A stretch of 24,390 nt of DNA from Peptococcaceae bacterium UBA3933 (GCA_002385805.1 DGEF01000013.1:3982-28371), one strand, 5' to 3'. Shown: positions 6,901-14,467, numbered from the stretch's first letter. Notes: generated from the letters alone by a model not told the origin. Numbers and translations are program-made.

Positions 6901-8412
6901 TTAGCGGTGTAAATCTGTACCCAGTTTTTTTCTTATTTCTTGAGCCACGGTATTATCAGTAGCCTTTTCCCGCACAGTCTTTTGACATAATTTTTGTAAA
7001 AACCGTCCTGTAAATTTCCCGTCAACCACAGCACCGGGTCCCCCTACACAACCTCCCTGACAAGCCATGCCTTCTAAAAAGTTATATTCACTCTTTCCCC
7101 TGATTAGCTCTTTTAGCTGTTGACTACATTCCTTTAAACCCTGAGCATTAACAGGTTTCCAGGTTAATTCGCTCTTCTCCATAATACCATTAAGGGCAGC
7201 CTTTACCCCACCGGCTTCAGCAAAACCCCGACCTGACCTGGAAATATCTTCCGATAACTCCTGGGTAGCCTCCAGCTCGGAAACATTAATATCCTTAGCT
7301 ACCAAAAGGGCTGTTAATTCTTCAAAGGTTAGGGTAGCGTCGATAACACCGCTTGCATAGGCTTCAGTTTTTTTAGCAACACAGGGACCAATAAAAACAA
7401 TTTTTCCTTCCCTGTCTTCCTGTTTTAAATATTTTGCTACTGCTACCATAGGAGAAACAGTTGAAGACACATGTTTCTTTAAATCAGGAAAATGTTTATC
7501 AACCAGGTTTACAAAACCAGGGCAACAAGAAGAAGTCATAAAATCCAGTTCCTTCGGTACTTTATGAATAAATTCTTCACTTTCTTCTAAAGCAACAATA
7601 TCTGCACCTAAAGCCGCTTCTACCACTTTAGTAAACCCTAGTAATTCCATAGCCTTTAAAAAAGGACCTGGATTCTCTTTTTGCCCTAATTGACCAATAA
7701 AAGAAGGAGCAATGATAGCATAGACTTTTTCAGTTTTTAAGAATTCAATCACTTTAACTATCTGGGATTTATCGGAAATAGCCCCATAAGGACAGCCTAC
7801 CATACAAGCTCCACACTCTACACATTTTTCCAAGTCAATAGTAGCTTTTCGATCTGTATTTGCTTTAATTGCCCCAATTTGGCAAGAGGCTTCACAAGGC
7901 CTGTTAATTTCAATAATAGCCCCATAAGGACAAGACCTTTTACACATACCACATTCCAAACACCTGTTTTGATCAATGTAGGCTTGATTTTGGACTACGG
8001 AAATCGCATCTCGAGGACAGGAATTGCGACAAGGATGAGCCAGACAATTCTGGCAGGCATTGGTAACAAAAAATTTATTAATAGGGCAACCCTCACAAGC
8101 CACATTGATGACATTAACTTGATTATCTGCTAAATCAGGAAACTCTAAAGCTTTAGGAAGTAATTCACTGAGTCTTTTTTTCTTGTATTCCTCTTTTTGG
8201 CCTAGACCTAAAGCTAATTTAATACGCTCCGCATAAATGGCTTTCTCTTTAAATTCACAACAACGATACCTTTCCTTACCCATGGAAAGTAACTTTTCAG
8301 GCAAGTCATCTATTTCCTCAGCCAGTTTTCCTTGCCAGGCTAGACGGGCAACTTCCGTAAGAACCCTTCTTTTGAGCTTTACCGGTTCAGTAACATGTCT
8401 GTTAACAGCCAT
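6901..8412 (-). CDS. [FeFe] hydrogenase, ferredoxin-rich, non-prototypical group
   Basis: Likely catalytic, cytoplasmic H2-evolving or H2-oxidising enzyme of 503 residues, coupled to ferredoxin. An N-terminal helical region is followed by many cysteines: CEGC, CQNC, CRNSC, two typical 4Fe-4S motifs (CLECGMCKRSC and CVECGACMVGC, ~151-207) and an extra CEASC between them. The H-cluster domain follows: LEESEEF with the proton-path glutamates, L1 TSSCCPGF (~293-300), L2 IGPCVAKKTEA (~341-351), L3 EGMACQGGCVGGPG (~447-460). All four H-cluster cysteines and the proton-relay cysteine are present, but the usual L2 Met (MPC) is Gly, as known in non-prototypical hydrogenases. The accessory cysteine layout resembles group B enzymes. 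ATG at 8412 chosen for its GAGGTGG site; it overlaps the preceding gene by 11 bases. No HydEFG maturase is in the window. Confidence 0.92.
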   Translation of the reverse strand: MAVNRHVTEPVKLKRRVLTEVARLAWQGKLAEEIDDLPEKLLSMGKERYRCCEFKEKAIYAERIKLALGLGQKEEYKKKRLSELLPKALEFPDLADNQVNVINVACEGCPINKFFVTNACQNCLAHPCRNSCPRDAISVVQNQAYIDQNRCLECGMCKRSCPYGAIIEINRPCEASCQIGAIKANTDRKATIDLEKCVECGACMVGCPYGAISDKSQIVKVIEFLKTEKVYAIIAPSFIGQLGQKENPGPFLKAMELLGFTKVVEAALGADIVALEESEEFIHKVPKELDFMTSSCCPGFVNLVDKHFPDLKKHVSSTVSPMVAVAKYLKQEDREGKIVFIGPCVAKKTEAYASGVIDATLTFEELTALLVAKDINVSELEATQELSEDISRSGRGFAEAGGVKAALNGIMEKSELTWKPVNAQGLKECSQQLKELIRGKSEYNFLEGMACQGGCVGGPGAVVDGKFTGRFLQKLCQKTVREKATDNTVAQEIRKKLGTDLHR

Positions 8413-8665
8413 CCTTTCCACCTCTCAGTTTATCGATTTCTCTTTTAATTACTAGTTTAATCTCTTCCGGTGTCATGTAGGTGTATGTTTTTCCACCTAA
8501 ACGAATGTTCGGCCCTTCTCCACATTTACCTAAACAAGGTACTTTCACTATTTCTAGATACTCTTTGTAGTCACGAGGTAAAAAATCAAGACTGCGATAT
8601 AAATCAAAAGAACCCATCAGGTGACAAGATGTCCCCGAACATATTTCCAGCTTTAAAATAGCCAT
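8402..8665 (-). CDS. Thioredoxin-like [2Fe-2S] ferredoxin (NuoE/HydC-like)
   Basis: Small electron carrier or hydrogenase subunit of 87 residues with the thioredoxin-like [2Fe-2S] pattern: CSGTSC (Cx4C) near the N-terminus and CLGKC (Cx3C) in the middle, followed by GPNIRLGGKTYTYMTPEEI, the usual strand-turn-helix ending. This corresponds to the C-terminal half of NuoE-type subunits. ATG at 8665 with GAGGAGG six bases upstream. It lies between the phosphatase and hydrogenase genes and overlaps the latter by 11 bases, so translation is probably coupled and the protein most likely passes electrons to or from that hydrogenase. Confidence 0.9.
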   Translation of the reverse strand: MAILKLEICSGTSCHLMGSFDLYRSLDFLPRDYKEYLEIVKVPCLGKCGEGPNIRLGGKTYTYMTPEEIKLVIKREIDKLRGGKDGC

Positions 8666-8681
8666 ATTCAACCTCCTCGGT

Positions 8682-9830
8682 TTAATACCAAGTAATCTCC
8701 ACCTTTTTGCCCTTACTTTCCAGTTTCTGCTGCCATTTCTCTATAATCGACTTCCTTAAACCTAATGGTAATTCGGGGTTTTGGTGGGCAGGATTTATTT
8801 TGGTCCCAACCATAAACTTAATTTTATCACAAGATAGCAAATGTTTTACCAGTAAATTTGCTCCATCTTGGGCATCCTTTATAGAAGCATATTCTGCCTG
8901 ATTTTTATCTAAAATTTCTAAACCTTTGCTGAGAGTTAGAACACCTTCTGTTACAAGATCAATGCCTTCTATCCGGGCAATAGGAGGCACTTGCGGATCC
9001 ACATAATTAAAATCAACATTTAAAGGTTTATTAAGTTCTCTGGCTACTATCTGGGCTGTTGTACCTCCACAGACAATTTTAACATCACCGGTTTCCATAA
9101 ATTTATCAACAACCAGTTTATCCTGAGCAATATTTAAGGGGGGCCCGGTTAAAACCACAGCCTCCCTAGGTTTTCTTAGCTTAATTGTTACTACGGTAGT
9201 ATCATCACCAGGTTGTTGAGCATAAAAAGCCTCACATAATTCCATAATTTGGTTAGCAATCTCCTGGGAATTCAATTTTGTCTCAATACCATGTAAGTGT
9301 TGGATTAAACCGTCCACCCCTAGACCCAAAGGCAAAATGCCCCCTAAACCGGCTTGGGTTACACCGTCACTAACAAGTATCAATAAATCGTTTTCGGCTA
9401 ATGTTATTCTCGCCTCACCAATAAATTTTCCGGCTATTCCCTTTTTTCGAGTTATTACAGGAGTTATCCCCCCCTTATCCACTTTTATAACCGGAGGCGC
9501 ATCATACTCCACCAAATTAACTTCCCCTGAATTGGAAACTATTAAAATAGAAAAAGTTGAATAAGCCAATTTCCTTACTTTACATACCGGTAAGGTATTA
9601 ACTATAGTTTCCACTACATCATCTATAGGTACTTTCTGTTTTATCATATTCACAGCTATCTTGGTAGTTAAAGTAGAGAGAATGTTCGCTTTTACTCCAC
9701 TTCCCAAACCATCTGAAAGCACAACAATAGTACTTTCCTCAGTACGGTAAACTTCAACGGAATCTCCACATAATTCTTCTCCGTATTTAGCCTTTTGGTT
9801 GATTCCAAGCTCCGGTACCAGTTCCATCAT
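8682..9830 (-). CDS. SpoIIE/PP2C-type serine phosphatase linked to hydrogenase
   Basis: Probable Mn/Mg-dependent Ser/Thr protein phosphatase of 382 residues. The PP2C core spans ~1-217 and carries the metal-binding aspartates in VLSDGLGSG (Asp40), LVSDGVTQAG (Asp154) and GDDTTVV (Asp209-210). The rest (~218-382) is a separate domain with GPPLNIAQDKLVV and VCGGTTAQIVAREL; its function is not recognised, though GGTT and the later acidic residues could bind a ligand. Unlike SpoIIE it has no membrane segments. Its ATG overlaps the stop of the PAS-hydrogenase gene in an ATGA arrangement, strong evidence of coupling. A reasonable inference is that the upstream protein senses H2 or redox state and this enzyme relays it by dephosphorylating a target not seen here. 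Such phosphatases recur in clostridial hydrogenase clusters. Confidence 0.88.
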   Translation of the reverse strand: MMELVPELGINQKAKYGEELCGDSVEVYRTEESTIVVLSDGLGSGVKANILSTLTTKIAVNMIKQKVPIDDVVETIVNTLPVCKVRKLAYSTFSILIVSNSGEVNLVEYDAPPVIKVDKGGITPVITRKKGIAGKFIGEARITLAENDLLILVSDGVTQAGLGGILPLGLGVDGLIQHLHGIETKLNSQEIANQIMELCEAFYAQQPGDDTTVVTIKLRKPREAVVLTGPPLNIAQDKLVVDKFMETGDVKIVCGGTTAQIVARELNKPLNVDFNYVDPQVPPIARIEGIDLVTEGVLTLSKGLEILDKNQAEYASIKDAQDGANLLVKHLLSCDKIKFMVGTKINPAHQNPELPLGLRKSIIEKWQQKLESKGKKVEITWY

Positions 9831-11527
9831 TCCCGCTCCGTTTCTTGATTAATATGTTTAATAAGCTGTAATAAAGCAGCTTTAGTCTCCGCAGTTGTTT
9901 CACCTAAAAGTCCCGCTATCTCCTGAGCCACTAACATTTGTTTATTGATAACCTCTTGCGTCTTGGCCAAGGTCTGCTCTTTAATCAGCTCCATTTTTTG
10001 TCTTTTTCTTTCATTTTCCGAGATATCCTCAATAATGGCCAGATAAAGTTTTTCTTTACAACCATAGACTGGAACAACATTATGTTTAGTATAAAGGTCT
10101 AACTCAGGATAATAAAAAGAAAAAGATTTTAAGGGTTTGCCAGTTTTAATAACCTGCAGAAAAGGTTCGCAATCCATATAGTCTGAAAGGATTTCGCCAA
10201 CTTCTAAAGAATATAAATGAAAAATTTGTTTAGCGGCCGGATTAAGCTCTTTTATCCTTAGGTCTTTATCAAACATGATAATAGCATTAGGAGTTGAATT
10301 AACAATGGTTGTAGCCAGTGACTCTGCTTTTTCTTTCATATAAGAAACACACATTTCCAATTCCGCTTGACCGTTAAAAACAGCCTGGGCTTTGTCACGA
10401 CAAGTGTTATACCCGCAACCTCCACAGTTTTTCTCATCTTCCGGACTGAATTTTCCAATTTGCACTAATATCTCTCTAATAACCTTATCCGAAGCCTTTT
10501 TTTCATTAACAGACCTCGGCTTGAAATTCCGAATAAGTGAGCTTTCGGTTAAGTTTAAAAATTTCTTTTTTGGCAAACCTTGAAATTTATTGTAATAATC
10601 TATCAGGTCCTTTTTTCGTTGGATTATACAGCGGTTATGATCCATAACCGGTCCGTTAATACAACCGCCTTCACAAGCCATTAACTCGATAAAATTTGTA
10701 TATAATTTGCCTTTTTTTAGAGCACTTAAAGTTTCCCAACAATTTTCCACACCGCTTATAGTTTCTACTTGGGTGTTTACTAATTTATCCCCGGCAAAAG
10801 TTCTGATGCTTCCGCCGGACAAAGGAAAAAGCCTGGTTTCCCAGTAAAATTCATTTTCTAATGAAACCCGGCTGTTTTTATCCTCTTTGCCCTGTTTTAA
10901 CAGTTCTTCCAACTGAGCAAAGGTAATCACTGCATCTACTTTTCCTTCTCTGCCTCTCTCCTCCATTTTCCCAATACAAGGTCCGGCAAAAACAACTTTT
11001 GTCTCATCACCCCACCTCTCTTTAATGCTTAAAGCATGAGCTATCATCGGCGAGGCCACCGGGGCCAAATTAGGTATTAACTCTGAAAAGTAAATTTCCA
11101 CCAAATTAACTACCACCGGACAACAAGAGGAAATAGTAGTTTGTTCTTGCTTTATAAACAAACGCCTATATTCTTCGGCAGTATAGTAAGCCCCTACAGA
11201 GGTTTCTTCGACAGCCGAAAAACCTAAGGATTTAATTTGAGCCAGCAGGTCCCTTAAACTGACTTTAGTAAAAAATGCGGGAAAACTGGGAGCTATACTT
11301 AAAACCACCTTTTGCCCAGTACTTAAATAATCTATAACTTTATAAACCTCACTTCTGATTAATTTTGCCTGTTGGGGACATTCCAAGACACACCTGCCAC
11401 ATAATATACAGCTTTCCTCTCTTACCTTAGCTTGCCCTCCTTTAACACTAATGGCTTTAACCGGACAAACCCGTAAACACCGATAACAGTCTTTACAATC
11501 GGCACTACGGGTGGTAATTGGATGCAT
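9827..11527 (-). CDS. Putative sensory [FeFe]-hydrogenase-like protein with C-terminal PAS domain
   Basis: Protein of 566 residues built as a sensor. Two 4Fe-4S motifs (Cys11/14/17/21 and Cys40/43/46/50) precede a hydrogenase core with VEETSVGAYYTAEEY, L1 ISSCCPVV (Cys135-136), L2 AGPCIGKMEE (Cys184) and L3 ELMACEGGCINGP (Cys285, Cys289). An additional Fe-S domain (Cys368, 371, 376, 393; CGGCGYNTC) links to a PAS domain (~401-500, starting IVNSTPNAIIMFDKDLRI) and a C-terminal helical tail. The H-cluster cysteines are kept, so it may still bind the cluster, but the L2 Met is Gly and the L3 end is degenerate. This order matches group C (HydS-type) hydrogenases, thought to sense H2. No kinase domain is present; the likely partner is the next gene, a phosphatase overlapping by four bases. 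ATG start, GGAGG seven bases upstream. Confidence 0.9.
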   Translation of the reverse strand: MHPITTRSADCKDCYRCLRVCPVKAISVKGGQAKVREESCILCGRCVLECPQQAKLIRSEVYKVIDYLSTGQKVVLSIAPSFPAFFTKVSLRDLLAQIKSLGFSAVEETSVGAYYTAEEYRRLFIKQEQTTISSCCPVVVNLVEIYFSELIPNLAPVASPMIAHALSIKERWGDETKVVFAGPCIGKMEERGREGKVDAVITFAQLEELLKQGKEDKNSRVSLENEFYWETRLFPLSGGSIRTFAGDKLVNTQVETISGVENCWETLSALKKGKLYTNFIELMACEGGCINGPVMDHNRCIIQRKKDLIDYYNKFQGLPKKKFLNLTESSLIRNFKPRSVNEKKASDKVIREILVQIGKFSPEDEKNCGGCGYNTCRDKAQAVFNGQAELEMCVSYMKEKAESLATTIVNSTPNAIIMFDKDLRIKELNPAAKQIFHLYSLEVGEILSDYMDCEPFLQVIKTGKPLKSFSFYYPELDLYTKHNVVPVYGCKEKLYLAIIEDISENERKRQKMELIKEQTLAKTQEVINKQMLVAQEIAGLLGETTAETKAALLQLIKHINQETERE

Positions 11528-11801
11528 ATTTAGACCTCCCTACTTTACAAGTAAGATAAGGAATAACATGTTTTTGGAAAATTTCCCCTGCTCCTTCGGG
11601 GGTAACCTCCAAAAACAATTGATCGTTCACTTTCACAACAACGCCCTTAGTACAGTGCTCCTGGCAGAAACTCCCCATTAACTGCAATTCTGTACAATCT
11701 TCTAAACCGTATTCTGCAATCATATTTTTAAAAGAATCAACAACCAGGCGAGCCCCTTTTAAATGGCAGGAACTTCCCACACAAACCACTATTTGAACCA
11801 T
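11505..11801 (-). CDS. Thioredoxin-like [2Fe-2S] ferredoxin, first gene of the hydrogenase operon
   Basis: Protein of 98 residues with CVGSSC (Cx4C) at the N-terminus and CQEHC (Cx3C) after GSF, the ligand pattern of thioredoxin-like 2Fe-2S proteins. GVVVKVNDQLFLEVTPEGAGEIF gives the typical end of the fold. It probably serves the PAS-hydrogenase encoded next, with which it overlaps by 23 bases, as the second such protein (8402-8665) pairs with the other hydrogenase. The C-terminal ~20 residues, past VIPYLTC, are beyond the usual domain and lie largely in the overlap. ATG start with GGGTGGT upstream; the candidate promoter is at 11847-11875. Confidence 0.9.
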   Translation of the reverse strand: MVQIVVCVGSSCHLKGARLVVDSFKNMIAEYGLEDCTELQLMGSFCQEHCTKGVVVKVNDQLFLEVTPEGAGEIFQKHVIPYLTCKVGRSKYASNYHP

Positions 11802-11846
11802 ACTACCACCCGCCCACTTATAAAATTAAATACCAAATAAAATGAA

Positions 11847-11875
11847 TAAATACTATTAGGAAAATTTATAGTCAA
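11847..11875 (-). promoter_or_regulatory. Candidate promoter of the hydrogenase operon
   Basis: On the minus strand TTGACT (11870-11875), a 17-base spacer and TATTTA (11847-11852). The predicted transcript start is about 40 bases before the ATG at 11801. The -35 matches five of six positions and the -10 four of six. Confidence 0.5.
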
Positions 11876-12095
11876 GTGAATTTTATCACAATTTATAAGC
11901 AATTTCAATGTCGAAGAAACAAAGACATAGAAAGTAGATTTTTCACCCACAAGAACACTAAACTTAATGAAAATACTTTACTTGAGCGGCTAAAACGAAG
12001 AATGGGCATTCAAGAGACAAGACGCGGGATGCAGGAAACAAGAAAAAAGGGGAGAGACGTATATTACCTCGAACCCTTTCAGAAGGCAAAAAGTC

Positions 12096-12137
12096 CAAAA
12101 AATAAGCTGACCAACCTAGGAGGTTGGCCGGTCAGCT
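12096..12137 (-). terminator. Intrinsic terminator of cobT
   Basis: AGCTGACCAACCT (12105-12117) pairs with AGGTT...GGTCAGCT (12121-12137), with a four-base bulge. On the minus strand the stem is followed by TTATTTTTTGG. It begins about 20 bases past the cobT stop. Confidence 0.85.
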
Positions 12138-12156
12138 GAAAACTGTTATTTTAACG

Positions 12157-13209
12157 TTAGCCGTTGTTTTTCAGATCATCAAAGGTGCCCATTTCATTGT
12201 TTATTCTTAAAGCTACATCAAAAATAGGAAAAGCCATTAAAGCCCCGGTGCCTTCACCTAAACGCATGTCTAGAGTCAAATAAGGTTTTAAACCTAAAAC
12301 ATCTAAGACAATCTTTGCGCCCTGTTCCGCGGAAACATGGGAAGGGAATAAGAAACTTTTAGACTCCGGCGCGATTTTTACTGCAGTTAGAGCCGCTACT
12401 CCAGAAATAAAACCGTCAATAACTACAGGAACTCTTTTGGCGGCACAACCCAGAAAACACCCTACCATTCCGGCGATTTCCAGCCCACCTACTTTGGCTA
12501 ATACTTCCAGAGGATCATTTTTATCAGGTTTATTTACGGCCAAAGCCTTTTCCACCACTTGAATCTTTTGTTGTAAACCTTTTTCGTCTAGACCGGCTCC
12601 CATACCCACTACCTTAACAGGTTCTAAACCGGTAAAGCAAGCTAGCATGGCTGCACTGGTTGTAGTATTGCAAATACCCGCTTCTCCAACTGCTATTAAA
12701 TCAACACCATTTGCTATTAAATCAGAGGTTACTTCGATTCCTGCTTCGACAGCTTTTATTGCTTCTTCTCTGGTCATGGCCGGTCCTTGGGCAATGTTGT
12801 CAGTTCCATACCTGACTTTTTTATTAATTATGTTTTTATTTTGCAAATCACAGATTACTCCTACATCTACCGCTACCATTTGCGCTCCGGTGGCTCGGGC
12901 AAAAACGGAGCTGCCTATAATACCATCATCTCCGGAAAGTTCTGCAATAAATTTAGTTATTTCCTGGGGATAACTGTGAAATCCTTCTGCATAAACCCCG
13001 TTGTCTGCACACATCATCACTACTGCTTTTTTCCTTATTTGAGGTTTGGGGGTACCCTGGATACCTGCTAATTGAACAATCAAATCTTCCAAACGACCAA
13101 AACTGCCCCGGGGTTTAAGTAAATTATTTAGATGCTCTTTAGCTTCTTCCATAGCTTTTGATTCTAACTTCCCTGAAATTTCTTCAACAGTTTTTTGCAA
13201 TAAATTCAT
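12157..13209 (-). CDS. cobT: Nicotinate-nucleotide--dimethylbenzimidazole phosphoribosyltransferase CobT
   Basis: Transfers phosphoribose from nicotinate mononucleotide to the lower-ligand base of cobalamin, giving alpha-ribazole phosphate; part of nucleotide-loop assembly. The 350-residue length is normal for the family. Recognisable parts are LLKPRGSFGRLEDL (~29-42), MCADNGVYAEGFHSYPQEIT (~66-85), SVFARATGAQMVAVDVGV and, near the end, LTLDMRLGEGTGA, where the Glu of GEGTGA is the family's catalytic base. The motif usually written GEMGIGNTT reads GEAGICNTT here, which may affect base choice. ATG start with GGGAGG upstream. No other cobalamin gene is in the window; expression is under a cobalamin riboswitch with a terminator (13274-13482), so the gene should be off when cobalamin is plentiful. 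Confidence 0.97.
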   Translation of the reverse strand: MNLLQKTVEEISGKLESKAMEEAKEHLNNLLKPRGSFGRLEDLIVQLAGIQGTPKPQIRKKAVVMMCADNGVYAEGFHSYPQEITKFIAELSGDDGIIGSSVFARATGAQMVAVDVGVICDLQNKNIINKKVRYGTDNIAQGPAMTREEAIKAVEAGIEVTSDLIANGVDLIAVGEAGICNTTTSAAMLACFTGLEPVKVVGMGAGLDEKGLQQKIQVVEKALAVNKPDKNDPLEVLAKVGGLEIAGMVGCFLGCAAKRVPVVIDGFISGVAALTAVKIAPESKSFLFPSHVSAEQGAKIVLDVLGLKPYLTLDMRLGEGTGALMAFPIFDVALRINNEMGTFDDLKNNG

Positions 13210-13273
13210 AATCTTACCTCCCTGAAATTTTTACTAAATTTCCGTACCTCTTAAGGGAAAATAAACCCCACCT

Positions 13274-13310
13274 AAAAATAAAGTCCACAGCAAATTAAGC
13301 TGTGGACTTT
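13274..13310 (-). terminator. Riboswitch-controlled terminator upstream of cobT
   Basis: AAAGTCCACAGC (13280-13291) and GCTGTGGACTTT (13299-13310) are perfect 12-bp inverted copies with a seven-base loop. On the minus strand the stem is followed by ATTTTTA. Its place between the aptamer and cobT indicates transcriptional control. Confidence 0.87.
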
Positions 13311-13332
13311 ACCATCATCCAAAGGAACGTAA

Positions 13333-13482
13333 CCTTTAGGCAGGTCTCCTGGCTCCTAGCTTCACTTTAGTACGCCTTCCCGTCTCCAGTGGCATATTGA
13401 CTAAAGCATACTAGTTACAGTGGCGGGACCGCGCCGGAATTTCACCGGACTTCCCTATTCTCCCTTTATGGGCACCTAAAAG
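13333..13482 (-). ncRNA. Cobalamin (AdoCbl) riboswitch aptamer
   Basis: On the minus strand the RNA shows the classic conserved pieces in order: AAGTCCGGTGAAATTCCGGC, then GCGGTCCCGCCACTGTAA, and finally the B12 box AGCCAGGAGACCTGCC (13339-13354). The ends, CTTTTAGG and CCTAAAGG, close helix P1 (13475-13482 with 13333-13340). Binding of a cobalamin should favour the terminator at 13274-13310 and shut off cobT. Confidence 0.95.
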
Positions 13483-13489
13483 TTTTATT

Positions 13490-13495
13490 ATTATA
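13490..13495 (-). promoter_or_regulatory. -10 box for the cobT riboswitch transcript
   Basis: A perfect TATAAT on the minus strand, placed so that transcription would start at about 13483, exactly at riboswitch helix P1. No good -35 was found at 17-18 bases. Confidence 0.5.
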
Positions 13496-13528
13496 TTTTT
13501 GATCAAAATATATTCTACATTAATTTAA

Positions 13529-14374
13529 TTAATCCTGCAAATAGGTTTTAAATTTTTCTCTTAATAATTGAATTTCTTTTTTATAACCCTGGACATCATT
13601 AGGGGTTTCCAGATTAAAAGGTAAATTTCTTAATACAGGATGTGTTATTACTTTAACCAATGCTTCTAAACCAATGAGCCCCTCCCCAATGGTTTCATGT
13701 CTGTCATTATTAGAACCTAAAGGAGTTTTGCTGTCATTTAAGTGGACTGCCTTTACCTTATCTAATCCTACCACCTTATCAATATGTTCTAAAACTCCTT
13801 CTAAATCGTTTACAATATCCAAACCACTGGAATACATATGACAGGTATCTATACAGATACCCAGCTTTTGATTGTATTGTACACCATCAATAATTGTCTT
13901 TAGTTCTTCTATTTTTCCCCCGATTTCACTCCCTTTGCCGGACATGCCTTCCAGTAAAATAGTAACCTGATTTTCTTCCTTAATAACTTCATTAAGTGCA
14001 TCAATAATTAACTCTAAGCCTTTTTTTGTTCCTTGACCGACATGTAATCCCGGATGAAAGATGTAATAACAATTAGGTATTTGTTCTACCCTTTTCAAGT
14101 CATCTTCCAAAAGCATCTTACTAAAATTACGAATATGTTTCTTGTCAGAACATAAATTCATAGTATATGAGGCATGGGCAAATAAAGGAGCAAAATTATT
14201 CTTTTCCATTAAATCCTTTAATTTATTAATATCTTCAGGGTCAATTTCTTTGGCTTTTCCTCCACGCGGGTTCCTGGTGAAGAACTGAAAAGTATTGGCA
14301 CCAATTGAAACAGCTTCTAAACCTGCCTGATAAAAACCTTTAGAAATAGATAAATGGCAACCAATATTCAACAT
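13529..14374 (-). CDS. nfo: Endonuclease IV (AP endonuclease) Nfo
   Basis: Cuts DNA 5' of abasic sites in base-excision repair, using three metal ions in a TIM barrel. The 281-residue length is normal. All nine family metal ligands can be placed: His67, His107 (in FHPGLHVGQG), Glu142 (in LLEGMSGKG), Asp176 and His179 (in CIDTCHMYSSG), His211 (in VHLNDSK), Asp224 and His226 (in NDRHETIGEG), Glu256 (in NLETPND). N-terminal NIGCHLSISKGF is also typical. ATG start with a purine-rich site (AAAAAAGGAGAA). The leader holds a promoter-like sequence, a dyad and an intrinsic terminator before the gene (14420-14520), suggesting conditional expression. No DNA repair partner is nearby. Confidence 0.97.
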   Translation of the reverse strand: MLNIGCHLSISKGFYQAGLEAVSIGANTFQFFTRNPRGGKAKEIDPEDINKLKDLMEKNNFAPLFAHASYTMNLCSDKKHIRNFSKMLLEDDLKRVEQIPNCYYIFHPGLHVGQGTKKGLELIIDALNEVIKEENQVTILLEGMSGKGSEIGGKIEELKTIIDGVQYNQKLGICIDTCHMYSSGLDIVNDLEGVLEHIDKVVGLDKVKAVHLNDSKTPLGSNNDRHETIGEGLIGLEALVKVITHPVLRNLPFNLETPNDVQGYKKEIQLLREKFKTYLQD

Positions 14375-14419
14375 ATTTATTCTCCTTTTTTACACTAATC
14401 CCTTAAAAACTAGATAATT

Positions 14420-14451
14420 AAAAAAGAGTCTATCCAATAGCTGGATAGACT
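14420..14451 (-). terminator. Intrinsic terminator between the YdjM-like gene and nfo
   Basis: AGTCTATCCA (14427-14436) and TGGATAGACT (14442-14451) form a 10-bp stem with a five-base loop. On the minus strand T6 follows after three bases (A6 at 14420-14425). It is 120 bases past the YdjM-like stop but only 46 bases before the nfo start, so it may end the first or attenuate the second. Confidence 0.8.
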
Positions 14452-14467
14452 TTAAATGGAGGGTGTA

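Larger units (their letters stand above)
11802..12156. other. 355-bp gene-free stretch between the hydrogenase operon and cobT
   Basis: The left part holds the hydrogenase promoter candidate and the right end the cobT terminator. The middle (~11905-12060) is purine-rich with loosely repeated words such as GAGACAAGACGCGGGATGC followed by AGGAAACAAGAAAAAAGG. A plus-strand open frame of 87 codons crosses it, but it has no ribosome site and runs through both the promoter and the terminator, so I do not call it. Confidence 0.6.
13210..13528. other. 319-bp gene-free stretch: cobT leader
   Basis: No protein gene here. On the minus strand it holds, in order, a -10 box (13490-13495), the cobalamin aptamer (13333-13482), a terminator (13274-13310) and the cobT ribosome site. 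Confidence 0.85.

Noticed and set aside
11876..12139. Plus-strand open frame of 87 codons between the hydrogenase operon and cobT
   Set aside because: No ribosome site, low-complexity basic product, and it runs through the cobT terminator and starts within the hydrogenase promoter.
12647..13071. Two plus-strand open frames opposite cobT
   Set aside because: Antisense to a well-supported gene, without ribosome sites or recognisable protein features.
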